Assembly (NCBI RefSeq): GCF_029227915.1
Contig: NC_079878.1
Span: 6,448,001 to 6,512,000, forward strand
Direction: 5' to 3'
Source of the DNA: Hydractinia symbiolongicarpus
Lineage: Eukaryota > Cnidaria > Hydrozoa > Anthoathecata > Hydractiniidae
Length of the DNA: 64,000 nt
Within the stretch, counting starts at the first letter, position 1, and every line of letters begins with the position of its first letter. Below are positions 13,501 to 27,500 of this stretch, piece by piece. The notes beneath the pieces were generated by a model. It was not told the DNA's origin. It saw nothing but the letters and a program-made list of their open reading frames with translations, and ran no database searches. The position numbers and the translations under genes are program-made.

Positions 13501-16500
13501 ATAATGGCTGATGAACTAGTCTATAATTTCAAAATACCTGACAGAGTGGACAGCCAGCATATTTAGTACAACACTAATTATGCAAATTATTTCAAATATA
13601 TTATAGGACATATAGGACATATAGAATAGGACACAAAAAAACAAAAAAAATTGATAACAGCCCTTTTAATGACAAATATGATGAAAATATTTATGTATGA
13701 TCTTAAATGTTATATATGTACATCCTGTTTAAATATTGTATTATGTGGGCAAATGCTCGAGTTTATCTGACATTTAAAAGGAAATAACTAAAAATCCCAC
13801 GAAACAAAAAATATAGAATTAATGACAACTTTGAATTCTAGCATACTGAGCATGACACTTGTGTGTATTTCAATAGCATTAAACTATAGAAACCCAACTT
13901 AATCTTCTCTTTTAAAACCACAGGACTATCAATAACAGGAGAGCGATCACTCTTGCTCACACAAAGATTGCCAAATTCTGAGAAATAAGAAACTAGCTGA
14001 GCCATTAATTGCTGCCCCAATCCCACAAAAATTTGCTAGGCTGAGCAATATCAATTCATCTGACATGGGAATTAATGTTATCTTTGTTATTATTTTTAGT
14101 ATTGATTATTTGCAGCAAAAAAGATAAATAGATAAAAAAGATTTTGTAATAAAATATGTTAATAAACATATTATTAAGGTTGCTCACTAAGTCTAAATTA
14201 TTGTAGCCTTGGGTGAGGAATTTATTGCTCAGGTGTTATTTTCTTATTGATAGGCTTGTAACTACAATCTTATTCAAGGGCTAATACCAGTCAATTTAGA
14301 CATCATTATACCGATTTTGGAGACATTTACTTGTGTGTATTTCAATGACATTAACTATAGAAAATCTTCTCTCTTATTAACTACAATCTTATTACATAGA
14401 GAAGTGTTGGGAAGCTTAATGAATTTTAGGATTATAAGTAGGGGTGATCAGTTGAGCAGATAGGAAGTAGTTAGGACTTTGCACACAACACAACCATATT
14501 AATGGAAGCATACCCTATGGATAAACAGTTAACAAGATATTTAAATTTAAGGTATGTTGATAACATCTGTAAACAATCTGTTGTGCAGCAATGGAACACT
14601 GAATTCTGGTTCAAGGTGGGCCCAGGTTAAGGCTATTTCCTGCAGCTTCAACATAAAATAACAATCTGGCAACTATTTTGAATCCAAAATTTAGATCTTC
14701 CTAGTACCCACTAAAACTGATCTGATAAATCATTTCATCATATTGGACATAAACAAAGCTTTATCACCAGGTGTTTCCAAGAAACCGTTCTGCAAAACTA
14801 CAATATAAACACTCGGGCACAAATTTAATTTTAAATTAACACTCTTAATAAAACTTTTAGGCTAGTTTGTTTCAGTCTTTTTAGTTCGATGTGAAAGAAT
14901 AATCACATAGAGTTGAACAGCAGACTAACTACTGAAAACTGATTTCTGACTTTAAAAATAATACCACTTATCTGTTCAGTCATTGAATAATTATCATGTC
15001 GGAAAAAGAGAGTTTGACTATTTATTAGTTGAGGAGATAATTAGAAGATCGAAATCAACCAATCAGATTACAGCAATTGAAGTAACAAACTTTTTAATGG
15101 ACCCAGATGGAAGAAATAAACTCACTTGTTCATGATCTGATATTATAAATATTATTTAAATGATGTCTGTGTAAACACAGTACAACCCCGAAAGGACAGA
15201 TTACTTACATATTCATGTCCTTGAATAAACCAAGCCAACTTAAATGTTCTACATTCTAAAAAAAATAGTGGAAAATACAAACTAGAAGATGCATATTGAA
15301 AATAATTTGACACATCCCAACACCAGTAACATTTTTATGATGTGGATTTTAAAGTGTAATGTATTGGTTAAACAATTGAAAATTAAATTTTAACAAAAGT
15401 TACGTTTTACTTGCAGACATTTGAGAAAGAAATCCTTTATAACTTTCTTGCAACAAAAGCAACAATCATGTTAGAAAACATCTGATTGAGATTAAATGTT
15501 TTAAATATATGATTGTCAATCACCACTTATCATTTAACAGGAAAAATGAGCCAGAACTTACTACTACCACTAATGCTTATCCCAACTTTAATTTATAGTA
15601 TTTCTCTGTAGAGAGCAATGTATGGCAACCGAATGGTTTTGTGACCATGACACAGTATAAGCTATGTAACCACATGCTCATTAAAAATTAAAAATGAAGT
15701 TTGAATGAAATAATCAAATCACAGCTCATGAAATTTCATGTAATACACACACACACAATCACACAATAAAAGATTTTTTGCTGAAATTACATAAATTTTT
15801 AGCCAGTGCAGTAAAAAGGTTACCTCTAGTTTCATTTTAAAATTGTCAACTCTATTTTTTAGAGATATTAACTCAGCTGGCAGGCCACCTTCATCTACGA
15901 AAACATGTTTTTCTAATTTTTGTAGACGATTGTCCACATCTTCCACATCTAAACCATGCAGATCTTTTCCTAAAATAGTTATGACTGTCATTTTTTATGC
16001 TAGCCGAATACCGTAATCCTAAATTAGTATAATTTAATTTGAACAGGGTTGTGGGAAGTTAAAAATTTTGAAGATTCAAAGACAATTGGCTGGGTATTAA
16101 CTCAATTTTTATGCATATAATGATTAAAAGTAATCCTAATAAACATATTTAAAACAGATTGAATTCCTAATATTTTCTCCCCTCTTATAAATAATATCAT
16201 TAATACACAAATACAAGTTGTTTCAACAGCTTTTAACTAAAGAAGAAACCAGAAGTAACCAGCAGTAACCACCAGTATTTTTAAGTTTCTTCTGGTAGAC
16301 AAAATAATTTTCAATAAATTAATAACCGTATGAATGACCGAATGGATGAATGAATGAATAAAAGAATAGTATAGACATAATAAAAAGGATGCCAATCTCT
16401 CATTTTCTACTGCTTATTTTTAAACAAAACCACCAGCTCTCATCAAAAGTGGCATTAAAAGTTTTTAATACTGCTGGTTCTTTGGTGGTTAGTTCGAAAT

Positions 16501-19500
16501 ACTGGTAGTTAATGCTGGTTACTGCTGATTCTCCCTTTTAGTAACTTTTAGTAACTTAGAATATGCGTCATCTTATTTACAAAAACTAAATTTTCAATTA
16601 AAATAAAATAAAGACTAAATATACAAAAACTCACCACAATGTCCGCAGTGTGCAGCAACAACCTCTAATTTATAACGCTCATTGGATGTATTTTCAGGCA
16701 ATGATGGTGAAATATTTACAAGATTTCCTTTAAAGTTGTATAACTTTAAAATGTCATATGGGCCTGCTTCTGCTGCACATCGAAAACAATCTAAAGGAAA
16801 GCAACAACCTTTAACATATATTTTGGAGAGGAGACTTTTCTGGTAAAAAAAAGCAGAAAACATATCGGGTCAAGCAGAAAAAAACTTTTTTACCTTGCCT
16901 AACCTTAACCCCATTATAGACTTTACATTGATAACTTTACTGTAAGTCTGCGACAAGCATAGTGGATAGGTATTCATTTCTGTTTAAAGTTGCCCAAAAA
17001 CACATGACTCAAATATTAATTGAAAAATTAAAACTCACTATGTCAATAGCAATAATTTAACATTAATAGCTCGATTTAAAAGGACCACCTGGGACCAAAA
17101 TGGGACTGACTTCCTCAAGTTGGGTCAACCAACTTGTTTCAGAAAAGACGAATTTATGACATCATCAAGACCCCTTAAACACAAAATATCTTTTTCATTA
17201 TTCATTTACATGACATAATCCTATACATTTTCGTGATGAGTATTAAAAGCTTCAAACAATACAGGTGACGGGTTGATAAATTTCTTAAAAAGATTTTTGT
17301 GGATTGCAGGTCATTGCTAAAAAGAAAAATCAAATCACAAATATTTTTCATTGTTCTCATGCTTTTTTACGGAATTATTGACTAGTCATTTATATTAATC
17401 TAATGTTTGGCATGATGCTTGCCTTAAAATTTAATTCAGAGAAATTGAACTACAGAGTATGTAATGGCACATAATAAACAATTAGCTATCTAAATAGCTC
17501 ATCTAACTTTTACACCTATAGCCATTATTTCATATTATACAGTTAATTGAGGTAGTAATTATGAGAACATGCTTGGAAATAAATTAGCTGTTTAATGAGC
17601 AGCATTCGTTTTAAAATAATCAAATAATTTAAGGAAGAGTTTGAAAATTGCATTTGGTGAAGTGAATCATTCACATCTGTTTTTTAGCTTTACTAAATAC
17701 TGATAATAAAAATTTCAGATAAAGTTTATTAAAATATAACTTCTCTTTTTACTTGAGATATTTTATATATTTATGATCATACAACTGGAAACATTTCTTA
17801 CTGTGCAATGTAAAACTACTTTTTTGGCATGTAGTAATCTTAAACAGAGTTATGGTAAAAACATGTTACAGAGAACGTGTTATCATTCTCACTTTTGTTG
17901 CTTTGAATATGTAAAATATTCTAGTGAACGCACATTTAGAGTGTAACATATTTTTCTGACATATGTGCCAGGAATAAAATTTTATTCCGAAATTTATTTA
18001 GTATTATGGAGTTTAATTTGCTCTGAATAGTATGATATTTATAATTTTAGTGTGCAAATTAATTTTTGTATATAATTGAGTGTGATGATTGTTAAAAAGC
18101 AAGTTTATTAAATAGTGTATCACATCGTACTGGCCCTACTCATAGCTGCACCCATTACTTATGCTATTATTTTGCATGCCACTCCAAATTATAAGTCATG
18201 TCCCTGATCAAGTCCAAAATAAATAAGACAAAAAAGTTATTAAAAATTATTAAAGAAAGATGGTGTGATATTTTGGTGTGAGAATGAAATATACAACAGC
18301 CTGAGAGTATTAAAATATTCATGATAACGTATAATGAAAATGAAGCAAAACCAAAATACCATTCTGATGCAAATCACCTATGTCAGTATAAATTATTAAT
18401 GTCTCAAAAATATGAGAAAACTTGAAAACAAGAGAAAAACACAATTTACATTCATTTTAGGTGCAAAATTAACATGAATACACATCAGGATTGTAAACTC
18501 AACAAAAAAAATAAAATGATAAATGACATCAAAACTCAATTTTTATTGAATTTTATATATACTCTACAAAAGATCATTTTTACACACTGTACAGTTAAAA
18601 TTTAAAAATGATAAAACTATCCCTCTTTTCCTTTATTTTAAACAGGGTGTTGTTGAAGTGAATAAATGGAAAATCAGTGTTAGAGAAAAAATTGCATATA
18701 TATAATAGAAATTGTGGGTGTCAAATTTGAATGCATGTGTGACATGCATATACCTCATTTTCAAGGACAAAGTATTTGAGGTAGGGTGTAAAAAAGAGTA
18801 AGGCAAAAGAGATTGTCCAAATTAAAAAATACATTAATACAATAGCTATAGGCTAACTATATAGGCCCATGCACTTTATTCTCAACTTTACATTACAAAA
18901 ATATATGATTATGAATGGTGATCAAAAAGTTATTAAATGGTACAAAAGTTTCAGCTAATCACACTGTTGAAATTGAAAAGCGAAGAAAATAAAGTGATAG
19001 GAGCAGCTGATAAAAATAGAAAAAAATATTTATATACTATATACCTTTTTAAATTGTATTTGTATTTGTTTTTTTAGTGTGGTGACTCTTTTTTTGAAAA
19101 GCAAATTCCAGGAATTATCTAATTTTTTTTGGCTTTTTCCAGTAGCAATTTTGTTAACAAACAAAATAAATTTTAAGTATATAAGGGAATCCTATATTGA
19201 AAGTATTATTTTCACATGTTGTAGAGTATAAAAAAGTTAAGATATTCGGCTTCAAAGATTTCCATCTAACCTTGACAGTATCAATGATTATAAGAAAGTA
19301 ACAATTAGGGTCAAAATACAAATTTATACTTCAAATATCTTGCAAACTTAACAATATTAAACATATGTAAAGTTTAAAAACGATCCCTTACAGTGGGGTG
19401 CTAAAAACAATTCAAAATTTTTTCATGACATCACAAATACCTGGATTTTAAAAACAAATCCTAAATAATTTAAGAATGAAAATTATTTTAAAAAATCTTT

Positions 19501-21377
19501 AAGGGCTTGACAAAATAACTTTGATTTAAATTTAAGACAGCCTTTGTGAAAAATTCTATCAAAAATGCGAAACTTGTGAAACAAAGTTCCTTCTGCTTAC
19601 ACAAGTTCTATTTTCTCTGACCTAATACATTATCTTCATCTGCATGTGAAATTTAGCAATGGTCCAACAAACTTTTATGATTAAAATAAAATCACAACAA
19701 AATAACCCAAAATTCACATACTTGGGACAAACCTTACATCTTGTTTTATTGCTGATAAAGAACACATATAAAACATGTGGGCCAAGTCTTAATATTTCAA
19801 AAAAATATTATGGAGAGTAACTAGTTTTTGTATATACAATACACAATATTTAATGGGAAGTTATAGTTGGCTTGCTCATTTAGGCGGCTGGTGTCTTTTT
19901 CACATTACATTCACACAAATGAGATTCATCTGATGTGTTTTTTATATTTAATGTCTGCATTTAATGTGTGCATATAATATTTTCAACTTATAGTTTAGTT
20001 CCATAATTTTGCTGTAAAAATATGTTTATTCTTAAATATTTTGGTTTAACTTTAATCATGCACAGAAATGAGTACCTGGTTAGCCAGGCTGAATTCGAAA
20101 ATTGCATTCACAGAGGAATAAAACAGCGCTTAACCAAGATCTGTGCCAGTGTACTTCCAGTGTATCTGAGCCACTGTATTGAGATCACAGTTAGATGTTT
20201 TTACATGTAAATGCAAAAATATTTTTCACTACAAAAATACCACTAAAGCAGGATCTGAATAAAAAAGTGGCTTGTTTTCTGTGTTGCTATTTCTTCTTAT
20301 TACAATCCACCAAATAAGAATTTCTGGAGTTAATTAAAAGCTGCACTTTATTAAAAGCATGTTAGCTGCTCATTAGCCCTCAGAATCAGCATGGTCTATT
20401 TAACCAACAAACTAAATTTGAGGTAAAGCATAACAAATGATTTTTTACATTAAAGGTTTAAAAGAGCAATACAAAGATTAGTTACATTGCATTTTACTTT
20501 ACTAGGCTATATTATGTGGCTAATGCTGACCCAAAGTAATGACAGTTTGGTGACCTACAGCGAGACAGGAGCTTCCCGGACTATCCATTTAAAGGTGACA
20601 TTTTTATTGGGGCTGTAAACTCCTTATTAAAAAGTTTCTCTTGTGTGGCTATTATTCCTAATTGTGTGTGCTTTATTTCTATATCAGACCTAACATTTAC
20701 CGAAAACAAATTCTTGGATCTGGTTTTACTTGCTTTACATTTTCTGATCATTTTCAATAAAAATGGCCAACATATTTGAATTCAGCCCAAATATCTATGG
20801 AAACATGCAGATTTTCAAGTTTATACACTAAATATAACTGCCTCTATTAGTAGTCAAACCTTTGACGTTTTATTCCAAATTTCCTATCTTAGGTAATTTT
20901 TGCTAATAAATCTAAATATGCCACTCATTTCCGTCAATAGTTCTTTGTTTTCATTTTTAAAATTTGATAATGTTAGCCTGGATCCGAGAATGTTTGTTGT
21001 TAAATAAAATTATCCATCCTGGCACTAGCTGGTTTAGATGAATAGATAGATAATTTATTTGTTAAAGAAGGTTAGTTACAATGGCAGTTTAAAAACTGAT
21101 GTGGACCTCCTGAAAATAAAAAAATTTAAAACAATACATTATATATACAAGTACATGAAATTAAATAAACATTGGTTGGCACTAGCTGGTTTAGGTAGCG
21201 AAAGAAAGTTAGTGCAATTTGTGTTATCTTTTCAGTGTACAAAACATATAACTTCAGAAAGAGATTGCCAGTTTATTTACCTTTTACATCTTCTGAAAGT
21301 GCATCAACCCTAAACTCTGCTTGTTCATTTCTCCCACTGATGGTGAAATAAATAACTTTAGTTCCCATCTGTTTCAT
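7512..21377 (-). CDS. PDE9A: PDE9A-like high-affinity cGMP phosphodiesterase
   Basis: Thirteen exons, from the 5' end: 21368-21281, 16790-16635, 15969-15824, 15255-15209, 13355-13254, 12694-12553, 12478-12383, 11953-11738, 10277-10210, 10116-10011, 9926-9822, 9195-9049 and 8084-7512. All phases fit, giving 663 residues from MGTK; an in-frame Met three codons upstream (21377) is an alternative start. The family hydrolyses cGMP to GMP. Visible signatures are the metal-binding PFHNFRH, the class I motif [21 protein letters not shown], the second metal Asp in [11 protein letters not shown], and the purine-clamp Gln in [13 protein letters not shown]. The N-terminal region ([20 protein letters not shown]) also follows PDE9A. 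The last exon adds a tail of about 190 residues with seven [RK]K[FLV]S motifs, longer than the vertebrate tail as I know it. Confidence 0.93.
8750..8872. repeat. Minisatellite, unit about 27 bp, in PDE9A last intron
   Basis: Four to five tandem units built around GTCATTTGAGAG and AATAAGC lie between the last two exons of the PDE9A-like gene. Units differ by small substitutions and by loss of three bases. Confidence 0.8.
10446..10560 (+). repeat. Dispersed repeat with AATAATAGCCGTATT core, copy 2
   Basis: This intronic copy contains the core, then TTTGTTTGTCTGTCCGCAA, GTGTCGTGCAACAGGCACAC and TAGCGTGTAATTTA. The middle and right parts are closely matched by 25570-25690 and more loosely by 4815-4900. 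Confidence 0.55.
10630..10755. repeat. 61-bp tandem duplication in a PDE9A intron
   Basis: CACAGATTGTGACGGAGAAA at 10630 recurs at 10691, together with the downstream TTGCACTAGAGAAAGCTCAC. A partial third unit (CAGAGTATTCAGAGGTTGTG) follows. A related CAGAGCATTCACAGGTTG stretch occurs at about 10346, so the array may once have been larger. Confidence 0.8.
17078..17400 (+). repeat. Dispersed repeat (GGGACCA family), copy 1
   Basis: AAGGACCACCTGGGACCA is followed by a GACATCATCAAGACCCCTTA segment and CCTATACATTTTCGTGAT. The same order is found at 38850-39330 (+), and the first part is found inverted at 48633-48880. This copy sits in the first intron of the PDE9A-like gene; boundaries are approximate. 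Confidence 0.6.
17401..21280. other. Long first intron of PDE9A, nothing further seen
   Basis: This AT-rich sequence lies between exons 1 and 2 of the PDE9A-like gene. Open frames here are short and lack conserved motifs. No tRNA, clear transposon or long inverted repeat was recognised in it. Confidence 0.6.
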
Positions 21378-23012
21378 TGATACAGGCCCACATTCGTTTG
21401 ATCTATCAGTATCGATGGTTCTCGTGCCAGATGAATGCAACAAAAGTTTAAATACTAAAATTTCTAAATACTAAAATCAGCATCAGCCAATGCAGCAACG
21501 AAAACAAGAATCTTGAAGCTATGCTATCCTGGATATTTGTTAAAGAAATAGCTTTTTTCTCAAATTTCATAAAGTATCGACGATATATGACAGGGGGACG
21601 TAATACAGTAACGTTGTTGTCAATTTCCTTTATATTTGTGACAAGTTAGCAAGCCCCTTTTCTTGGTCCATTCGACTTCAAATCGTTGATCTTCGCTTCT
21701 TGGGAAACACTATTTATCATTGGTCACACATGCCCCAAGGTGAAAAAAAATTACCAATTTAAAGTAACTTGTAGTTTGTGAGTACAGCCTTCCATTTTGT
21801 AGGATGATTTAAAACAAAAAGAAAAAATTTCTTATTGAATAGGTACCTAGCAACAATGACGTGAATAGCCACGATTGACGTCATTCAGTGCTACCCGCTG
21901 AAATATGAAGTGCGGAGGAGCTTGGTAACTATGTTGCGCAATGCCACTTGAACCACAACATTGCAGATTAAGATTTTCTTTTAAACAGATATTCCCTTTG
22001 TTGTCTCATACACATGTGCACTACAATTTTAAGCCCAACCTTAAAACTAACTCCATGAAAAACTTTTTGTTCACACACAGAAAAAAATTGCTGCAGTGCA
22101 GTAGAAATTTCGGAAGGTTATCAGAATCGTTCGTCTTAAGTTATTTTTTTTTCACTAAATGTTCTGAAGTTGCTCTCGTGAAAACATGTTTTTAACGAAG
22201 GTTGTTGAGTTTATGACGTCAAAGTAACATGTATTGTGCATGATTAGGCCGCTTCTGCATGATACCTAAATGAGCTGAAATACGCAATCCGTATAAAAAC
22301 GGAAGGATTAAACCTGACGGATAAGTCACAGGTCAAAACGGATCGTGTATTTAAGGAAAATAAATCTTTTTAACGTGTTAAATTTGACCTATCTGTCATT
22401 TAAAAAAGACGATAGGTTTATCACTTTCAGGATATTATGCAAAATACAGTTGAAAACAAGATAGCTACAGTAAAAATCAAGAAAAACAAGAGAAAATTGC
22501 GAATTTATCAAAACATCTGGACCAATTCCCATAATCTTTTCCTATTTCAAACTGATCTTCTGTGCGAAATTTGGTTTTAGGAGCTGAATTCACAAATTTT
22601 AGCGTCAGTCTTTTCTTCACTTAATATCTTCAATCATTGCGGTCCGTTATTTATCATCTTATTTATCTTGCCCGTGCATATGCGTGCGCATGCCCATTGT
22701 TATCGATGGCAAAACATTACGTCACACCGCAACTCATATCGGACGAAAAAATTGTCAAACAAATAAATATATTCATACGGAAAGAAAATAATAACTTAAG
22801 ACTTTTTAATAGAAGAATTGCCATTTTGAACTTTTAAATACGTCAGAGTAGACGAAAATTTGAATTTTTTGAATTTTTTGTACGGTTCTGCTGAACTTGT
22901 ACTTTTTACATGGCAAATATTTTTACCATACGTCCTGTAAATAATAAAATTAAAAAACAAAAAGAAATTAGAAAATATAAAAACAACGCGAATAAAAACG
23001 CTTATAAGCGCA
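21378..23012. other. Intergenic region upstream of PDE9A
   Basis: The first few hundred bases upstream of the PDE9A start probably contain its promoter, but no motif singles it out. The rest is AT-rich with scattered CpG and only short open frames without recognisable domains. Confidence 0.5.
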
Positions 23013-23150
23013 TACCGTAATAATCCGATTAAGCGCCCAGCATTTTTTAAGCGCCCCTCCTCTCGATTAAGCGCCCATGCATTTTTTTTTTTTGCAAATA
23101 ATCCACAAATTTAATAAGCGCCCAGGGCGCTTGTTCAGATCATTACGGTA
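23013..23150. mobile_element. MITE with TACCGTAA...AAGCGCCC inverted termini, copy 2
   Basis: This 138-bp element has termini TACCGTAATAATCCGATTAA and, inverted from the right, TACCGTAATGATCTGAACAA, each followed by GCGCCC. Two further internal AAGCGCCC blocks flank a short T-run. It is the clearest copy of this family in the window. It lies between PDE9A and PPP1R7 and has no coding capacity. Confidence 0.8.
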
Positions 23151-24589
23151 TGATATATTTGAGACTATGATATTTCTGAAGCATTCTAAATTTTCGGACT
23201 AATGTCAGATTAAATGTATATATGTACTTTTGCAATTTTTATGTCAAAGAGTCCTTCTATTTTCTATGGTAAGGTACAAAGGAATTTGTCTGGAATACAG
23301 AGTTTGTGAAATTAGTTTGTCTGTGTTGCAGTATTCCATCTCATTTTGTTGTTATTTTTACCATCCTTGCCGCCCTCTTTGCAACGTCTCACACAGCGGG
23401 ATGTTCCATTCCCTGTATTTCATAGTAAACATTTAGTAACCATTAAATATAGAGAATGGAAAATGTTATGGGAACAACTAAAAATCATGTAAGACTGGAT
23501 GTACTTATTTTTTTACAATATTTCAGCCGAAAATGCACGGTAATATTTACAGATGTTTTCTTTAGGATTGGAACAAATACATGGTGTTTTTATAAAAACA
23601 TGCACATCCTGGAAAAGTATTGTTTCTTTGTAATGACATTTGCTCTTTAAGGAATTGAGGCTGATTATGTTCTTAAAGTTTTCTTAAGCCTTATTCTTTT
23701 AAACGTTCTTAGAAAAAGGCTTTAAAAAAGTGTAACTAAGGTCGTTAATAGTGGGTATTATGAGTAGCGGACGCGGAATTAAATGAAAAACTTTTTTTCA
23801 ACTTCCTTTTCTTGCATGTGGAGATCAACTTTTTGGGTGCGATCATAAAATAGAAACTAAAGATTTTCCGCAAAAATAAAACAACCAATTAAAAGGCTTG
23901 AAATATCCGGGAAGATCAACTTCTGTCTTGGTTGTTCTCGTAATTTTGGCGAAAATAGTTTTGACACAATGATTTGCGTCACAACTTCAGGTATTCACCA
24001 ACGAGCGTGATTTTCTTTACACCATGTCTCGTTTCTTATGACAATGATTTTCGCTTGCGTCAAATCACCGCAATAATTAACATCAATTTTAATTCGTGTA
24101 AAAGATAAAAAATGTTGAACTATTTATAGAATTATTTGGCAGTTAAATTAATACAATTTCGACCAAACCGCTATATAAAAACTCTAAATTACTTTACATA
24201 GAGAAACTGGAACATAACAAAACGCATTATATCAAATCTCTTTCTCAGGGTGGCCACGGATTCATTGTTCAAAATTAAATGAATTTAAGGATAACAAAGG
24301 GCTTTTGGCCATTACTTAAGAAAACTTTTAAATTTTTGAGGGTAGTAATTTTTAGATATTCCTGCTGAAAAAGTTAAAAAATATTGGATTTTCAGCTGGA
24401 AATCTCAAAGTGTTTTTGTTGAGGAAACTTTCTCAAAATATGTATATCACTTCACCGATGGCGTGATCACCCTGATTGTGTAAATCTAAAATCCGATCGC
24501 ATGGAACATCAAAAGAAAGTTTTTGTCGTAGGTATACAGACAAATCTGTTGTGAAGTGTCCTTTAAATATTACTTTATGAAGGATATAT
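23151..24589. other. Intergenic region downstream of PPP1R7, nothing recognised
   Basis: AT-rich sequence with a few short open frames that resemble no known family. The 3' untranslated part of PPP1R7 presumably occupies the upper end; no clear AATAAA was identified on the minus strand next to the stop codon. Confidence 0.5.
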
Positions 24590-27500
24590 CTAATATGCGT
24601 TCGTAGTCATTGTGGCATCGAGTTGTTTCAACTTGGGCAATGCAAGCAGAACTTTTCTTCGATAAGCCGCAGTGTCACTCAACTGTAACGGATTCCGTTC
24701 TAAGTACAAAGTCTCTAAGTTTGTAAGTTTAGCCAAATGATCCACGTCTTTCCACTCGGCTACTTGGTTATCGTTGCACTGAAAAGAAATGTAGAAAAAA
24801 TAATTTTTTATTGAAGAAAATGATTGCCAAAGACAGTGATAAATCTCTCTCAGTTTTCCAGATCGCTGCAAATTATAAGAACACAATCAATATGCAAAAG
24901 GCAACTGTTGTTCTTAATGTAGCAAGCTTCAGGGTATTATATTTAAAAAGTAGTTTTTTTCCTATATACGACATTCCCAAGAAATTGATATTTGATTAAA
25001 GGATGATTCACAATGCCGCTAAAAATTTACACAAATATGATTGCTCTTTAAAACACGAGAGAAATGCTTCTGGTAAGTTGGTACGAAGGATTGACCCATG
25101 GAATAGAATTAAATTTGTCGCTGAATGTAGACTCGTCTATGACCAGCCTTAATTGTTACCAATCTAAAGTCTCGTTTCCATTTGACTACAATCTCCGCCA
25201 CAGTGCAAAAGAAGCTTTTTTGTTAGCGCATGCGCACTTTAATTCTGTCAAAGTGCGCATGCGCTAACAAACTAGAGTTTTTGTCAGAGTTTTTCCAGAC
25301 ATGTACAAAACATCCGCGTGTGCATATTCATAAAACTATTAAACAACAGCGACCAATCTTTTTGTTGTTTACAGAAACAACAAGTTTGAACTTGCATTGT
25401 TGCTTAGTAAAGACGTTTTAATTTCAACGTTTTTTGGTTTTGATGACGTCATAACATCTAGACAATGACGCATTTAATTAAAAAAAAAACGATGGCTATT
25501 TACTGTTGAAGTGTAAACACTAGCAACAAATCAAATTTAACAAACTTTTGTAAGAAAAATTTTTGGTATCTCTTTAATAATGGTCGTATTTTGTTTGCAA
25601 AAAAAAAAACCAAAAAAAACACCGTGATACAGGCACACGAAATAGCGTGTAATTTAAAGACGGGCGACCGCTTTATCTTTCTACAAGGTAATGACTGGTC
25701 TATATTATAATACCCGTATACGTCTGTCTGGTACGCAACGCAGTATAAAAAGGACCGGCGCACCCGTGTTTTTTAACTTTATTTGGTATGTTAACCAGTG
25801 AACTCTCTCAAACTAAAAATGTTTTAAATTCTAATCTAGCATGGAAATCCCAGAGTGTTTACCTGTTGAATCCGTTTTCCACAATTCTAATCCGACATAT
25901 TTAATGTTGTCGGATTTTGCCATTACTTATCCATTTTTGTGCGTAAAAGTCAGAAGTTATGTTATAAACGAATTAATTCTACTAACAGAAAATCAAAGTA
26001 AAATGCAAAGTATTACCCAGTACATTGTCAAATGGAATTTTCATATGATTTTAAAAATGCTAAAGCCGTCAGACAAAAAATTCTGACGTCTATTTATTAC
26101 CTTGGTCTCATACTACAATCGTTTAAGTTTTGTCATCACTACAACTGTGTCAGAAGTTATGGACCGTAGACACCCTCATACTTTCAAGGCCCAAAAGAGC
26201 CCATATGGAAATAAAATTAAAGGGGACAAATAGGAATTTTAGGAATTATGAGTAAACATGTAATTAAGTTTATTTCAAACTAAAGACATAATGACCCCCT
26301 TTTTAGCCACAATCTTCATACTGGATGGGTGTCACATCGCCACTGTTTTTGGAATATGAAATGTTTTGTATCGGGTAATTATTCGGGCTTTAACACATAA
26401 GAAAGGTAATTGTTGTGCTGTGCAGAGAAGTTGCAATATCAATTCCTAAACAAATAACAGTAAATAAATTCTCACCCAGAATTCTTTTAACTCTTTTAAA
26501 TCGTCAAGTCCCTCTATTGTAGATATCCTGTTGTTGCCCACATCTAACGTACTTAACTTGATCTGGAAGAACATCAAATTTAAAAAAAATGAGTTGCCCG
26601 AACGAATGAACGAACGAACGAACGAACGAACGAAGGTACAAATCACTTACATTATTTGATAGGTTTTCTATTTTTTCAATTCCATTGAAACTAATATACA
26701 GATCTTCCAGATTAACCAACTTATTTAAACCTTCCAGCTTCGTGATACGATTGCTCTAAAGAGAAAGACATCTATGTCAGCAAGAAACCGTACAGAAAAT
26801 GTTTCAAACATGCACTACATAAAAAGACTATCTGAAATTATGTTAAAGTAAATGAAGCTTGAACAATTGTGTTAATTGTTCTGCTTAAGAACATTTTATA
26901 AAACAGGTAGGGTAAAATTGATCTGTAATTGCCCACTGCCTGTTATATGGCAAATAATCTGTATGTTATAGGACCAATGTGCCAGTCATTAAGATTTTAT
27001 GACAACCCCACTAAGGTTTTAAAACAACACCATAACCACACACTATTTTCGTACCTGTATACTTATGAGCCGAAGCTTCACCAATGAATCTAAATTTTCT
27101 AGCTTTGTAATTTTATTCTGTCCAAGGTAAAGTTCTTCAAGATTTACCATAGTTTCAATCCCTTCAATTTTCTAAACACAACCAACATAATACAACAGGT
27201 ATATACATTTTTCACAAAACCTTAAACATGCTTGCAAAACACAAAAAATGAAAGCTCTGAAACTATAACGCCCCTAAAACTAACTTTTGGCATCTCATTA
27301 TTTGGTTCGTGTCTGTAGTTAGCTACAAGACAACTCTCAGTAACACCAGGTAAAACGAATTTTGGTTTTTAAAAATCCTTATATATAACTCGAGGTGACT
27401 TACACAGTCATTAGTCTCCCTTCGATGAACTTCTATTGATAATCTATTTTTTTTATTTTGGTAAAGAAATCCAGAAGATGAAAATTTCGAAATCAAATCT

